A stretch of 34,198 nucleotides of DNA from an uncultured Ruminococcus sp. (GTDB taxonomy: Bacteria > Bacillota > Clostridia > Oscillospirales > Ruminococcaceae): assembly GCA_900318825.1 (NCBI GenBank), contig ONMB01000015.1:1-34198 (forward strand), in the 5' to 3' direction. The translations under genes and the position numbers were made by a program. Position 1 is the stretch's first letter. Every line of letters begins with the position of its first letter. Shown here piece by piece: positions 1-7,393 of the stretch. Under the pieces are notes generated by a model that did not search any database, was not told where the DNA came from, and saw nothing but the letters and a program-made list of their open reading frames with translations.

Positions 1-869
1 TTAAGCTCGATAGAACGCACCTTGCAGCCAATCTCCTTGCGGATCATTTCCTCAAGGTACTTGCCGATACCTGAAAGGTACTTATGACCGAAGTTGTCAA
101 CAACGCCTGACTGAACGCCTTCCGGGACCTCAATGCCCTCGGAAACAGCTACGATAACAGCCTTATGCTTTGCCATTTCCCTGCGGACGTCCTTGAAGAA
201 CTTCTCTAACGTGAACTTTACTTCCGGTACATAGATAAGATGCGGAGCAGTTTCGCCGAGAGCGTGGAGAACGCAGCTTGAAGCTGTGAGCCAGCCTGCA
301 TGGCGTCCCATTACTTCAACTACGGTAACTGACGGTATGCTGTAAACCGTACTGTCACGGGTAATCTCGCGCATGGTTGCGGCAACATACTTAGCTGCCG
401 AACCGAAGCCGGGAGTATGGTCTGTGATGCAGAGGTCATTGTCGATAGTTTTAGGTATGCCGATGACCTTGATATCAAGACCGGTCTCGGCAAAGTATTC
501 AGAGAGCTTATTTACCGTATCCATTGAATCGTTGCCGCCGATATAGAAGAAAGCGCCTATCTGACGCTGTTTGAGCGTTTTGACTATCTGCTTGTAAACA
601 GTGTCGTCCTCCTTCCAGTCAGGGAGCTTATATCTGCACGAACCAAGAACGGTAGAAGGAGTCTGTCGAAGAAGATGCATATCCTCATTTGAACGTATCA
701 TAGCTTTCATATCAATAAGGTGATTTGAAATGATACCCTCGATACCGTTTATTGAGCCAAAGATCGCGTCTATCGACGCTTCCTTGAGTGATTCCTTGAA
801 AACTCCGACGAGTGAAGCGTTGATAGCGCAGGTAGGTCCGCCTGACTGCGCAACAGCAATGTTCATCAT
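1..869 (-). CDS. 6-phosphofructokinase, probably PPi-dependent (3' end cut off by window)
   Basis: Glycolytic enzyme phosphorylating fructose 6-phosphate to fructose 1,6-bisphosphate in the cytosol. The reading frame is open from the start codon to the window edge, giving 289 codons of a protein usually around 400 residues or more, so the C-terminus is missing. Family motifs seen are GGNDS (residues 111-115), PKTIDND (139-145) and MGRHAGW (187-193). In this family an Asp in the GGxDS motif and Lys in PKTxDN mark PPi-dependent enzymes, while ATP-dependent ones carry GGDGS and PGTxDN; that is the basis for inferring PPi use. Two ATGs are adjacent at 864-869 behind an AGAGGT ribosome site, so the exact first Met is uncertain by one residue. 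It has its own promoter (964-992) and a leader of about 90 nt rich in inverted repeats, and lies downstream of rubrerythrin without a visible terminator between them. Confidence 0.9.
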   Translation of the reverse strand, partial: MMNIAVAQSGGPTCAINASLVGVFKESLKEASIDAIFGSINGIEGIISNHLIDMKAMIRSNEDMHLLRQTPSTVLGSCRYKLPDWKEDDTVYKQIVKTLKQRQIGAFFYIGGNDSMDTVNKLSEYFAETGLDIKVIGIPKTIDNDLCITDHTPGFGSAAKYVAATMREITRDSTVYSIPSVTVVEVMGRHAGWLTASSCVLHALGETAPHLIYVPEVKFTLEKFFKDVRREMAKHKAVIVAVSEGIEVPEGVQSGVVDNFGHKYLSGIGKYLEEMIRKEIGCKVRSIEL

Positions 870-887
870 AATTTTACCTCTTTCATA

Positions 888-936
888 TCCGGATCACCGG
901 ACATTATGTCAGTTCAGAATTCTGTGCGGTAACCGC
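888..936 (-). promoter_or_regulatory. Structured 5' leader of the phosphofructokinase mRNA
   Basis: Four short perfect inverted repeats lie back to back between the promoter and the ribosome site: TCCGG-N4-CCGGA (888-901), GACAT-T-ATGTC (900-910), CAGAATTCTG (915-924) and GCGG-N3-CCGC (926-936). The GCGG arm at 926-929 can also pair with CCGC at 950-953, so two alternative hairpins exist. I do not recognise a known riboswitch class. A regulatory role is inference; the repeats are directly visible. Confidence 0.35.
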
Positions 937-963
937 CATATGACAGCTGCCGCATACACAATT

Positions 964-992
964 ATTATAACTCAATTCTGACCTAAAGTCAA
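964..992 (-). promoter_or_regulatory. Sigma-A promoter of the phosphofructokinase gene
   Basis: Read on the minus strand, TTGACT (987-992) is followed after 17 bp by TATAAT (964-969). It starts only 6 bp past the rubrerythrin stop codon. Confidence 0.8.
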
Positions 993-998
993 TAGCGA

Positions 999-1547
999 TC
1001 AATAGTTTTCAGCGTGTACCTCGAAATATGACTGCGGGTGTGCGCAAACAGGACAGACCTCAGGTGCTTCCATACCAACAACGATATGTCCGCAGTTGCG
1101 GCACTCCCATACCTTGACCTCGCTCTTCTTGAACACTTCCTGCATTTCGATGTTTTTCAGGAGAGCACGGTAGCGTTCTTCGTGGTGCTTCTCGATCTCG
1201 CCGACCATTCTGAATTTTGCTGCGAGCTCCGGAAAGCCTTCCTCCTCAGCGGTCTTGGCAAAACCCTCATACATATCTGTCCACTCGTAGTTCTCGCCGT
1301 CAGCAGCTGACTCGAGGTTTTCGGAAGTAGTTCCGAGACCGTTTAGCTCCTTGAACCACATTTTTGCGTGTTCCTTTTCGTTCTCGGCAGTTTTAAAGAA
1401 AATCGCCGAGATCTGCTCAAAGCCCTCCTTTTTAGCCTTTGAAGCAAAAAAGGTGTACTTGTTTCTTGCCTCAGACTCGCCTGAAAAAGCAGCCATAAGG
1501 TTCTTTTCGGTCTGAGTTCCTGAGTAGGGGTTATTTTTTACAGCCAT
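999..1547 (-). CDS. Rubrerythrin
   Basis: Cytosolic non-haem di-iron protein that reduces hydrogen peroxide in anaerobes, taking electrons from rubredoxin or a related donor. The 182-residue product has the ferritin-like diiron domain (about 10-140), with GESEAR near 23-28, the NEKEHAKMW helix near 56-64 and [10 protein letters not shown] near 117-126. A C-terminal rubredoxin-like domain has Cys149, Cys152, Cys165 and Cys168. The start at 1547 is chosen because AAGGAGG lies 8 nt upstream; the open frame extends to 1637 but that extension runs through the promoter. The gene appears monocistronic apart from possible read-through into phosphofructokinase. A PerR-like box overlaps its -10. The flavoprotein with two rubredoxin domains at 16212-16997 is a plausible electron donor (inference). 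Confidence 0.95.
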   Translation of the reverse strand: MAVKNNPYSGTQTEKNLMAAFSGESEARNKYTFFASKAKKEGFEQISAIFFKTAENEKEHAKMWFKELNGLGTTSENLESAADGENYEWTDMYEGFAKTAEEEGFPELAAKFRMVGEIEKHHEERYRALLKNIEMQEVFKKSEVKVWECRNCGHIVVGMEAPEVCPVCAHPQSYFEVHAENY

Positions 1548-1599
1548 TGCATTATCCTCCTTGGGAATATTTTCGTAATATCCTGATACTACACAAGTA

Positions 1600-1614
1600 T
1601 TATAATTAATTTTA
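1600..1614. promoter_or_regulatory. PerR-like operator over the rubrerythrin -10 box
   Basis: The 15-bp site begins with TTATAAT and matches the PerR consensus TTATAATNATTATAA at 11 of 14 defined positions. Its right half overlaps the -10 element at 1609-1614. Rubrerythrins are established PerR targets in clostridia. The region is AT-rich, so a chance match is possible. Confidence 0.4.
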
Positions 1615-1637
1615 TCATATTTATACATAACAGTCAA
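1609..1637 (-). promoter_or_regulatory. Sigma-A promoter of rubrerythrin
   Basis: On the minus strand, TTGACT (1632-1637) is 17 bp from TAAAAT (1609-1614), leaving a leader of about 55 nt before the ATG at 1547. Confidence 0.75.
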
Positions 1638-1702
1638 TGAATATAAGCAGATTTGACTGTTTGAACAAATATGAGAGTCTCATTCCTATGATAACTAACA
1701 TA

Positions 1703-1729
1703 AAAGTCCGCAGTTGATATGCGGACTTT
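1703..1729 (-). terminator. Rho-independent terminator after the small alarmone synthetase
   Basis: A 9-bp perfect stem (AAAGTCCGC / GCGGACTTT) with a 9-nt loop sits 9 bp after the stop codon. On the minus strand it is followed by TTTTATG. Confidence 0.8.
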
Positions 1730-1737
1730 ATCTGTAC

Positions 1738-2442
1738 TCAATAGATTATATTCCTGATGTTCTGCATACGCTTGTCCCACTGGGCACTCTGGTCTGCACA
1801 GACCTTCATCTCGCCAGAAAGAAACCTCTGCTGTGCTGCTGAAAGGTCCTTCTTATAGCGCAGCTTGTGCTCGAGACTTGCCCAGAAATCCATGGCTATC
1901 GTCCTGAGCTGGACCTCGACCTTGATAGGTCTCTTTTCGTGCTCAAGGAATATCGGCACTTCAACTATCAGGTGGAGACTGCGGTAGCCGTTCGGTTTTG
2001 GCTCCCTGATGTAGTCCTTCTGTGCAATAAGACGTATATCGTCCTGAGCAAGAAAGCAGTCTGCAAGGTGGTAGATGTCCTGTATGAACGAACAGACTAC
2101 ACGGACACCGGCAATATCGTTGACGTGCTCCTCCATTGCTTCAAGAGTCCTCGGGAGCTGCTTTGCCTCCATTTTCTTGTAAAGGCTGCCGTAGCTCTTT
2201 ATTCTCGACTGTATGAACTCTATCGGGTTGCTGTCGCCCTTGAGCGAAAACTGCTCGTTGAGCACTTTGAATTTGGTCTCGACTTCCATAATCGCGCACT
2301 TGTAGTACATAAAAAACTGCTTGACGTGATCCATATTCTTATCAAGCATTGCAAGGAACTGTGCTTCCGTTATTTCCGGAACAGGACTATCCCCATTGCC
2401 GGCTAATACAGGAACAGTATTTATCATATCTGCACTGTTCAT
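1738..2442 (-). CDS. Small alarmone synthetase, GTP pyrophosphokinase (RelQ/YjbM type)
   Basis: Transfers pyrophosphate from ATP to GTP/GDP to make (p)ppGpp. The 234-residue protein consists of one RelA/SpoT synthetase domain with no HD hydrolase, TGS or ACT parts, as in the RelQ/YjbM class. Visible motifs are the NDIAGVRVVC strand (108-117), PKPNGYRSLH (149-158), which forms the nucleotide-binding G-loop region, and EVQLRTIAMDFWASLEHKL (176-194). Its ribosome site AGAGGA is about 11 nt from the ATG, slightly long, so initiation may be modest; an in-frame ATG at residue 6 is an alternative. A 10-bp inverted repeat lies in its leader (2499-2529). The bifunctional Rel at 22867 is the main enzyme, so this is a second alarmone source in the same chromosomal region. 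Confidence 0.9.
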   Translation of the reverse strand: MNSADMINTVPVLAGNGDSPVPEITEAQFLAMLDKNMDHVKQFFMYYKCAIMEVETKFKVLNEQFSLKGDSNPIEFIQSRIKSYGSLYKKMEAKQLPRTLEAMEEHVNDIAGVRVVCSFIQDIYHLADCFLAQDDIRLIAQKDYIREPKPNGYRSLHLIVEVPIFLEHEKRPIKVEVQLRTIAMDFWASLEHKLRYKKDLSAAQQRFLSGEMKVCADQSAQWDKRMQNIRNIIY

Positions 2443-2498
2443 CTAATATCTATTCCTCTTTCCATAGTTGCTGAGGCGCGGCTTAAAACACGCCGTAA

Positions 2499-2529
2499 AG
2501 AATTGTAACACATTACAGTTTACAATTCT
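2499..2529. repeat. 10-bp perfect inverted repeat in the leader of the small alarmone synthetase
   Basis: AGAATTGTAA and TTACAATTCT are separated by 11 nt, 57 bp upstream of the start codon. It lies downstream of the best promoter candidate I can find (TTGTCT, 16 bp, TAAAAT with the -10 at 2548-2553), and its right arm on the minus strand itself contains TACAAT. It could be an operator or an mRNA hairpin; no downstream U-tract makes it a terminator. Confidence 0.45.
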
Positions 2530-2601
2530 ATAAGATTATTTGTATTGATTTTAGAGTTAAACTATTAATAGACAATTTTTTGTCAATTGAGATCATAAGA
2601 A

Positions 2602-2626
2602 AAGGTCCGGAATTGCTCCGGACCTT
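2602..2626 (-). terminator. Rho-independent terminator after the acyl-CoA ligase
   Basis: A 10-bp perfect stem (AAGGTCCGGA / TCCGGACCTT) with a 5-nt loop sits 18 bp past the stop. On the minus strand it runs into TTTTCTT. Confidence 0.85.
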
Positions 2627-2643
2627 CTGATCCGCTAATAATA

Positions 2644-4278
2644 TCAGTTCCTTATCTGCTTTGCAACAACGCTCTCTCCGCAGTAGATCTCGCGGAGCTT
2701 CGGCTTCTCGATCTTGCCGGTAGGATTACGCGGCACATCTGCGAATATCAGCTTATGAGGTCTCTTGTAGCGAGGGAGCTTCTGACAGAATGTGTTGATG
2801 TCCTCTTCTGTACACTCCATACCGTCCTTGACTGAAATTATGGCAGCTGCTATCTCGCCGAGTCTCTTGTCGGGCAGCCCGATAACTGCAACGTCCTTGA
2901 CAGCCGGGTGAGCACGGAGGAAGTCCTCGATCTGTACGGGGTAGAGATTTTCACCGCCGCTGATGATAACGTCCTTCTTACGGTCAACGAGGTATATGAA
3001 GCCGTCCTCGTCCTCCTGAGCCATATCGCCTGTGAGCAGCCAGCCGTCCTTGAGAGTGTCGGCAGTTGCCTTTTCGTCGCGGTAATAGCAGGTCATAACG
3101 CCGGGGCCCTTGACGTAGAGCTCGCCGACCTCGCCGCGCTTAACGGTATTGCCGTACTCGTCAGCTATCTTGACCTCCCAGCCGTAACCAGCCTTGCCGA
3201 TAGCACCGACCTTGTGGATATTTTCAACACCAAGATGAACGCAGCCGGGGCCGATAGACTCGCTGAGTCCGTAGTTCGTATCGTACTGGTGATTCGGGAA
3301 TACCTTCTTCCAGCGAGCAATGAGCGACGGAGGAACAGGCTGTGCACCGATGTGCATGAGTCTCCACTGACTAAGCTCGTAATTGCTGAGGTCAATGTCA
3401 CCCCTGTCAATGGCATCAAGAATATCCTGTGCCCACGGAACGAGCAGCCATACGATAGTGCAGCCCTCATTGGAAACGGTCTCGAGGATAGCCTTCGGCT
3501 TTATGCCTTTGAGAAGGACAGCCTTGCTTCCTGAGTAGAGGCTGCCGAACCAGTGCATCTTTGCGCCTGTGTGGTAAAGGGGCGGGATACAGAGGAAGAT
3601 GTCCTTGCGAGTCTGACCGTGGTGGTTCTGCTCGACCTTAGCCGAGTGCATAAGGCTCTCATGATTGTGGAGGATAGCCTTAGGGAAACCTGTCGTTCCG
3701 GACGAGAAATAGATAGCAGCGTTATCCTGATCGCTCAGTACTATCTGCGGCTCGGAGCTTGCGCAATTTGAAACGAGACTGTCGTAGTGCTCGGCAAATG
3801 TCGGACATCCCTCTCCCACATAGAACAGGAGACGGTTGCGGCTTATCTCATCAGCGATCTCCTCGACACGTCCGATGAACTCAGGTCCGAACATAAGTAT
3901 ATCAACTTCCGCAAGATCAAGGCAGTATTTGATCTCGTCTGATGTATAGCGGTAGTTGAGCGGTACTGCAAGAGCACCAGTCTTGAGGATACCGAAGTAT
4001 ATAGGCAGCCACTCAAGGCAGTTCATAAGAAGGATACCGACCTTGTCGCCCTTCTTGACTCCCCTGTCGATGAGGAGATTTGCGAAACGGTTAGCCTTTT
4101 CGTCAAAGACCTTCCATGTTATCTCACGTCTGTAATTGCAGGTCGGATCGGGCTCGATGAGCTCATAGTCCTTCCATGTTATGCGTCTGACTTCGGTTAT
4201 TTCAGGATTTACCTCCACAAGAGCAACATCGTTGCCGTAGAGCTCCGCATTTCGTTTTAATAATTCTGTTATAGGCAT
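2644..4278 (-). CDS. Long-chain acyl-CoA synthetase-like AMP-binding ligase
   Basis: A 544-residue ANL-superfamily enzyme that activates a carboxylic acid, probably a fatty acid, via an acyl-adenylate and transfers it to CoA. Seen are the P-loop-like SSGTTGFPK (192-200), the YGLSES motif before GPG, the GWLLTGDMAQ and DRKKDVIISGGENLYP hinge motifs, and PRNPTGKIEKPKL near the C-terminus with the catalytic Lys. Substrate cannot be fixed from sequence. The N-terminus has two similar ITWK segments (about 33-37 and 53-57), so an early internal duplication is possible. The start at 4278 has GGAAG 7 nt upstream; the frame stays open to 4356 but that extension reaches the promoter. It is monocistronic, with its own promoter and terminator. 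Confidence 0.88.
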   Translation of the reverse strand: MPITELLKRNAELYGNDVALVEVNPEITEVRRITWKDYELIEPDPTCNYRREITWKVFDEKANRFANLLIDRGVKKGDKVGILLMNCLEWLPIYFGILKTGALAVPLNYRYTSDEIKYCLDLAEVDILMFGPEFIGRVEEIADEISRNRLLFYVGEGCPTFAEHYDSLVSNCASSEPQIVLSDQDNAAIYFSSGTTGFPKAILHNHESLMHSAKVEQNHHGQTRKDIFLCIPPLYHTGAKMHWFGSLYSGSKAVLLKGIKPKAILETVSNEGCTIVWLLVPWAQDILDAIDRGDIDLSNYELSQWRLMHIGAQPVPPSLIARWKKVFPNHQYDTNYGLSESIGPGCVHLGVENIHKVGAIGKAGYGWEVKIADEYGNTVKRGEVGELYVKGPGVMTCYYRDEKATADTLKDGWLLTGDMAQEDEDGFIYLVDRKKDVIISGGENLYPVQIEDFLRAHPAVKDVAVIGLPDKRLGEIAAAIISVKDGMECTEEDINTFCQKLPRYKRPHKLIFADVPRNPTGKIEKPKLREIYCGESVVAKQIRN

Positions 4279-4336
4279 ATTATGCTTCCTTTCGTATGCT
4301 GCACTATTCAAAAGTGCAAAGCGCTGAACTATTACT

Positions 4337-4365
4337 ATTTTACCACAAAAAAGCAAAAAAGTAAA
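4337..4365 (-). promoter_or_regulatory. Sigma-A promoter of the acyl-CoA ligase
   Basis: On the minus strand, TTTACT (4360-4365) is 17 bp from TAAAAT (4337-4342). Confidence 0.65.
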
Positions 4366-4428
4366 GCGGTTTTGGGGAGCATTTTTAACAAATAACTCGA
4401 CTTCTTTTCAGCACTTTGCATAATTAAA

Positions 4429-4452
4429 GGGCACAGCCGTTAAGCTGTGCCC
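4429..4452 (-). terminator. Terminator after the zinc-ribbon gene
   Basis: A 9-bp GC-rich stem (GGGCACAGC / GCTGTGCCC) with a 6-nt loop sits 19 bp after the stop codon and is followed on the minus strand by TTTAATT. Confidence 0.75.
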
Positions 4453-4471
4453 TGAAAATCATATACCGCTC

Positions 4472-5023
4472 TTATTCAACTTTAGTTCCGCACTTCTCGC
4501 AGAAGTTTGAGCCTGTTGCGATAGTCTCTCCGCACTTTGCGCAGAAACGCTGTGCTTCCTGAGGGGCTTCCTCAGCAACGACCTCTACCTCCTCGGCAGT
4601 GGGTTCAGGCTGAACGTCGTTATATCCTTCAATGATCGGGATCTCGATCTCTTCGATCTTAGCTCCGCACTTATCGCAGAACTTCTGTCCTCTTGCGACC
4701 TCAGCACCGCAGCCTGAACAGGTCTGCTTCTCGTCCATTGCTGCAAGAACGACCTTGAACTTCTCAGCGCGCTCAGTTTTGGACTTGATGAGCTCGATAG
4801 TCTCAGCGTACTCCTCGCCCGGGTTCTCGGAATTGAGCTCGAAATACTTCTTGCCGATAGCGTAATAAGCGTTGTTGATGTCAGTCTCAAGAGTAGCGAT
4901 CTCGCGCTTTACCTTTGACTTTTCAGCCATCTTCTTTGATCCGTCGGAAACGCTCTTTGCACCTCTCTCGACAGTATCACCGACCTTCTCGGCAAATCCC
5001 TTAACAGAATCCATAAATCCCAT
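4472..5023 (-). CDS. Double zinc-ribbon protein with helical N-terminus
   Basis: Function unknown. The 183-residue protein starts with a charged, probably coiled-coil region (about 5-98) with no membrane segment. Two treble-clef-like zinc ribbons follow, with Cys102, Cys105, Cys116 and Cys119 in the first and Cys161, Cys164, Cys175 and Cys178 in the second. They are separated by an acidic Glu-rich linker (about 122-158). The ribbons are clearly related to each other (CxxCG-N8-FCxKCG). Such zinc-ribbon proteins are common in Clostridia and may mediate protein interaction (inference). The ATG at 5023 has AAAGGAGG about 8 nt upstream. It is monocistronic, with a promoter at 5068-5096 and a 12-bp palindrome in its leader. 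Confidence 0.85.
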   Translation of the reverse strand: MGFMDSVKGFAEKVGDTVERGAKSVSDGSKKMAEKSKVKREIATLETDINNAYYAIGKKYFELNSENPGEEYAETIELIKSKTERAEKFKVVLAAMDEKQTCSGCGAEVARGQKFCDKCGAKIEEIEIPIIEGYNDVQPEPTAEEVEVVAEEAPQEAQRFCAKCGETIATGSNFCEKCGTKVE

Positions 5024-5042
5024 TTCAAAAAACCTCCTTTAC

Positions 5043-5054
5043 GCGCATATGCGC
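5043..5054. repeat. 12-bp perfect palindrome in the zinc-ribbon gene leader
   Basis: GCGCATATGCGC lies between the promoter and the ribosome site, about 5-16 bases downstream of the expected transcription start. It could be a repressor site or a small hairpin. Confidence 0.4.
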
Positions 5055-5067
5055 ATTTGATAATCAT

Positions 5068-5096
5068 ATTTTACCACTTTTGTTTTATACAGTCAA
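5068..5096 (-). promoter_or_regulatory. Sigma-A promoter of the zinc-ribbon gene
   Basis: On the minus strand, TTGACT (5091-5096) is 17 bp from TAAAAT (5068-5073). Confidence 0.75.
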
Positions 5097-5111
5097 GTCT
5101 TTCCGGAAATA

Positions 5112-6392
5112 TCAGCGGTCTCCGGAAGAACTCCTGTCAGTCCGGCGGAGCTCAAGAGCATTGAGCGCACGGAGAGCGGCTTCGGAGAAGTCGCTGCAAA
5201 CAGACGAATACAGCGTCATGATAGGATCGCCGGCTGAGAGCCTGTCACCCGGACGGCAGCTCATCACTATTCCGGCAGACATATCTATGCTGTCGTCACG
5301 CGCGAGCCTGCCTGCACCGAGAAGCAGCGATACCATACCGATCTCTTCACAGTTCACAGAGATTACCTCAACGTCGTAAGCAGCCTTGATAACGTAACTG
5401 CACCTCGGCTGCGGAAGCAGAGACAGGTCGTCACAAACAGCCGGATCTCCGCCCTGAAGAGCGATAGTTCTCCTGAAAACATCAAGAGCTCGTCCGGACT
5501 CTACCGCCTCAACAGCCATAGTGCGGCACTCATCAAAAGTACCCTTTCCGGCAATTTCAAGCATATCCGCGGTAAGATCCATACACATTTCGTAGAGTTC
5601 GCCCTTGTCATTTCCGCGAAGGACCTCGATAGCTTCCCTTACTTCAAGAGCATTGCCTATATTATTGCCGAGTGGAACGTTCATATCCGTGACGTCAGCA
5701 CGGCAGCGTTTTCCTGCAGCTTTTCCGATCTTTTCCATAAGATCGGCGAGTATCTGCGCATCTTCGCGCGTTTTCATAAAAGCTCCGGAGCCGTACTTTA
5801 CGTCGAGCAGCAGACAATCCGCGTCAGTAGCGAGCTTCTTGCTCATAATACTTGCACAGATAAGCGGAATACTGTCCACCGTACCCGAGGCGCTTCTGAG
5901 CGAATACATCTTCTTGTCGGCAGGGCAAAGCTCACCGCTCTGAGCGATGACTGAAAAGCCGGTCTCCTTGACGATGTCCTCGAATTCCTTGAGAGTAAGG
6001 TCGGTCCTGAATCCGGGAATACTCTCGAGCTTGTCGATAGTACCGCCTGTGTGACCAAGTCCTCTGCCGGACATCTTTGCAACGCTTACTCCGCAGGCAG
6101 CCGCAGCCGGTCCGATTATCATGCTCGTCTTGTCCCCGACTCCGCCGGTGCTGTGTTTATCGACGGTCAGCGGCAGATCAAGATGTACCATATCGCCGCT
6201 GTCGCGCATAGCATATGTAAGGGCAAGTGTTTCCTCCTCGGTGAGGCCGTTCAGGCACACTGCCATGAGCCACGCTGACATCTGATAGTCCGGTATTTCG
6301 CCGCTTGTATAGCTTGCTACCAGCCACGATATCTCCTCATGAGTAAGTATCTGCGAGTGTTTAGTTTTATTAATTATATCAATGGCGTTCAT
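5112..6392 (-). CDS. pdp: Pyrimidine-nucleoside phosphorylase
   Basis: Cytosolic salvage enzyme that splits uridine and deoxyuridine/thymidine with phosphate to the base and (deoxy)ribose 1-phosphate. The 426-residue length suits the thymidine/pyrimidine phosphorylase family. The N-terminal helical domain leads into the phosphate-binding segment KHSTGGVGDKTS, followed by SGRGLGHTGGTIDKLESIPG, both diagnostic. The C-terminal part is slightly divergent but complete. The start at 6392 is fixed by GGAGGT a few bases upstream; the frame extends to 6422 into the promoter. It is the last gene before the small-protein operon and has its own promoter. I find no clear terminator before the next promoter at 5068-5096. 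Related family members are thymidine phosphorylase and anthranilate phosphoribosyltransferase, but the motifs favour PyNP. Confidence 0.93.
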   Translation of the reverse strand: MNAIDIINKTKHSQILTHEEISWLVASYTSGEIPDYQMSAWLMAVCLNGLTEEETLALTYAMRDSGDMVHLDLPLTVDKHSTGGVGDKTSMIIGPAAAACGVSVAKMSGRGLGHTGGTIDKLESIPGFRTDLTLKEFEDIVKETGFSVIAQSGELCPADKKMYSLRSASGTVDSIPLICASIMSKKLATDADCLLLDVKYGSGAFMKTREDAQILADLMEKIGKAAGKRCRADVTDMNVPLGNNIGNALEVREAIEVLRGNDKGELYEMCMDLTADMLEIAGKGTFDECRTMAVEAVESGRALDVFRRTIALQGGDPAVCDDLSLLPQPRCSYVIKAAYDVEVISVNCEEIGMVSLLLGAGRLARDDSIDMSAGIVMSCRPGDRLSAGDPIMTLYSSVCSDFSEAALRALNALELRRTDRSSSGDR

Positions 6393-6412
6393 ATTCCACC
6401 TCCTGTAACTTA

Positions 6413-6441
6413 ATTTTAACACATTCAGCTTAATATTTCAA
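6413..6441 (-). promoter_or_regulatory. Sigma-A promoter of pdp
   Basis: On the minus strand, TTGAAA (6436-6441) is 17 bp from TAAAAT (6413-6418). An AT-rich imperfect hairpin just upstream (about 6442-6475) may weakly terminate the preceding operon. Confidence 0.7.
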
Positions 6442-6469
6442 GTATTTTTGTGAAATTTTTACTGAAAAT

Positions 6470-6724
6470 TCACAAAATTTTCAGCAGCACAAGCACTGTA
6501 ACAAACGGCACTCCCAGAACTGTGCTGCCGGCAATGTTGAAAACATTCAGAGGCAGCTGTGAGCTGAACCTCCCGCCGTACTCATTCAGTATCAGCAGAG
6601 CCGTTATCCCGGTCAGCGAACCGAACAGGAAGGTCCTCATTCTGTGTTCACGCCGCAGATAGTACAGCAGCATCGTCAGGACCGCCGCACCGCATACAGC
6701 TGCAAATATCGTTTTAGTGTCCAT
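6470..6724 (-). CDS. BofA-like small membrane protein (pro-sigma-K processing inhibitor family)
   Basis: An 84-residue protein with hydrophobic segments at about 6-22, 32-46 and 61-83. The C-terminal pattern LPLNVFNIAGSTVLGVP followed by a hydrophobic tail closely resembles the BofA family signature (PxNxxxxxxxxxxLGVPG). In Bacillus, BofA holds the SpoIVFB protease inactive in the outer forespore membrane until engulfment signals arrive. Here a Phe stands where the family usually has the last Gly of LGVPG. In Bacillus bofA follows recR; here it is the last gene of a four-gene operon of small unknown proteins, with 9 bp to the preceding gene. No spoIVFB or sigK is in view. Family membership is inferred from the motif alone. 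Confidence 0.65.
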   Translation of the reverse strand: MDTKTIFAAVCGAAVLTMLLYYLRREHRMRTFLFGSLTGITALLILNEYGGRFSSQLPLNVFNIAGSTVLGVPFVTVLVLLKIL

Positions 6725-6733
6725 TCCCTCACC

Positions 6734-7024
6734 TCAGAGCAATATGTATCCGAGGGCAAGTATCAGGCGCATATCCCTGCCCTCTTTCAGCATCAGAAGA
6801 AGCAGCGCTCCGATGAGCAGACGGTCGCCGTCAAGACTTCCCGTTATCTCACTGAGCAATCCCCCGGAAGCAGTCTGTGACGCCGGAGCCTTTTCCGGCT
6901 GCGGAGCTCTGTCCGCCCTGTCACCGCCCTGAGTATAATGGGCAGCCCGACTGTGCATCTCCTGTGAACGCCTTATCGCTTCCTGCCTCATTCTGTTCAT
7001 CTGACAGTTGTCATATACCGCCAT
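6734..7024 (-). CDS. Unknown small protein with hydrophobic C-terminus
   Basis: A 96-residue protein of unknown function. Residues 1-30 are Met/Arg/Gln-rich and probably helical, 31-57 are polar and low-complexity, and from about 68 there is a hydrophobic run (LLIGALLLLMLKEG then LILALGYILL). That ending, two hydrophobic stretches bridged by KEGRD, could be a hairpin or a membrane-surface helix. The start at 7024 has GGAGG 7 nt upstream. It lies 17 bp behind the next operon gene and 9 bp before the BofA-like gene, so co-expression is very likely. A sporulation role is suggested only by that neighbour. Confidence 0.75.
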   Translation of the reverse strand: MAVYDNCQMNRMRQEAIRRSQEMHSRAAHYTQGGDRADRAPQPEKAPASQTASGGLLSEITGSLDGDRLLIGALLLLMLKEGRDMRLILALGYILL

Positions 7025-7041
7025 CAGGCTGCCTCCCTCCG

Positions 7042-7365
7042 CTAAATTATGTTGTCGAGCAGCCCGTTTTCCTTAGCTATATTCCATACGGCTATCAGCC
7101 TGAGCAGCTTTATGGCTTTATCGACCTTTTTCTGCCTTTCGGCGCTGAGATGAGGTTTCAGAGCGAGAAGCAGCTCGGAATTGCTGTCGCTCTGCGAGAA
7201 TGCTCCCACGAGCCCGGTCAGCTTCATCACCGACTCCATATCCGGCATACTGCCGCCCTCTTCACCACCGCTCTCCCCTATGAACATCTGCGCGAGCTCG
7301 GCAAGCTGCTTCACGCTTTCCTCGTCGGACAGCAGCCCCTCGAGCTTTCCCATTATATCGTCCAA
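7042..7365 (-). CDS. Unknown small acidic/helical protein, TTG start
   Basis: A 107-residue protein of unknown function. The N-terminal 35 residues are helical and acidic, followed by a Gly/Glu linker (GESGGEEGG), a hydrophobic helix near 45-60, and a conserved-looking segment LLLALKPHLSAERQKKVDKAIKLLRL (67-92; shown here only as its two ends LLLALKPHL and KAIKLLRL would suffice to search). No membrane-spanning segment is convincing. The chosen start is TTG at 7363-7365 with AGGTGAG 6 nt upstream; the in-frame ATG at 7353 has only a weak site. It is the second gene of the small-protein operon, 28 bp behind the first gene. Confidence 0.75.
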   Translation of the reverse strand: MDDIMGKLEGLLSDEESVKQLAELAQMFIGESGGEEGGSMPDMESVMKLTGLVGAFSQSDSNSELLLALKPHLSAERQKKVDKAIKLLRLIAVWNIAKENGLLDNII

Positions 7366-7393
7366 TTCATCTCACCTATTTTCTCAGAAAGCC

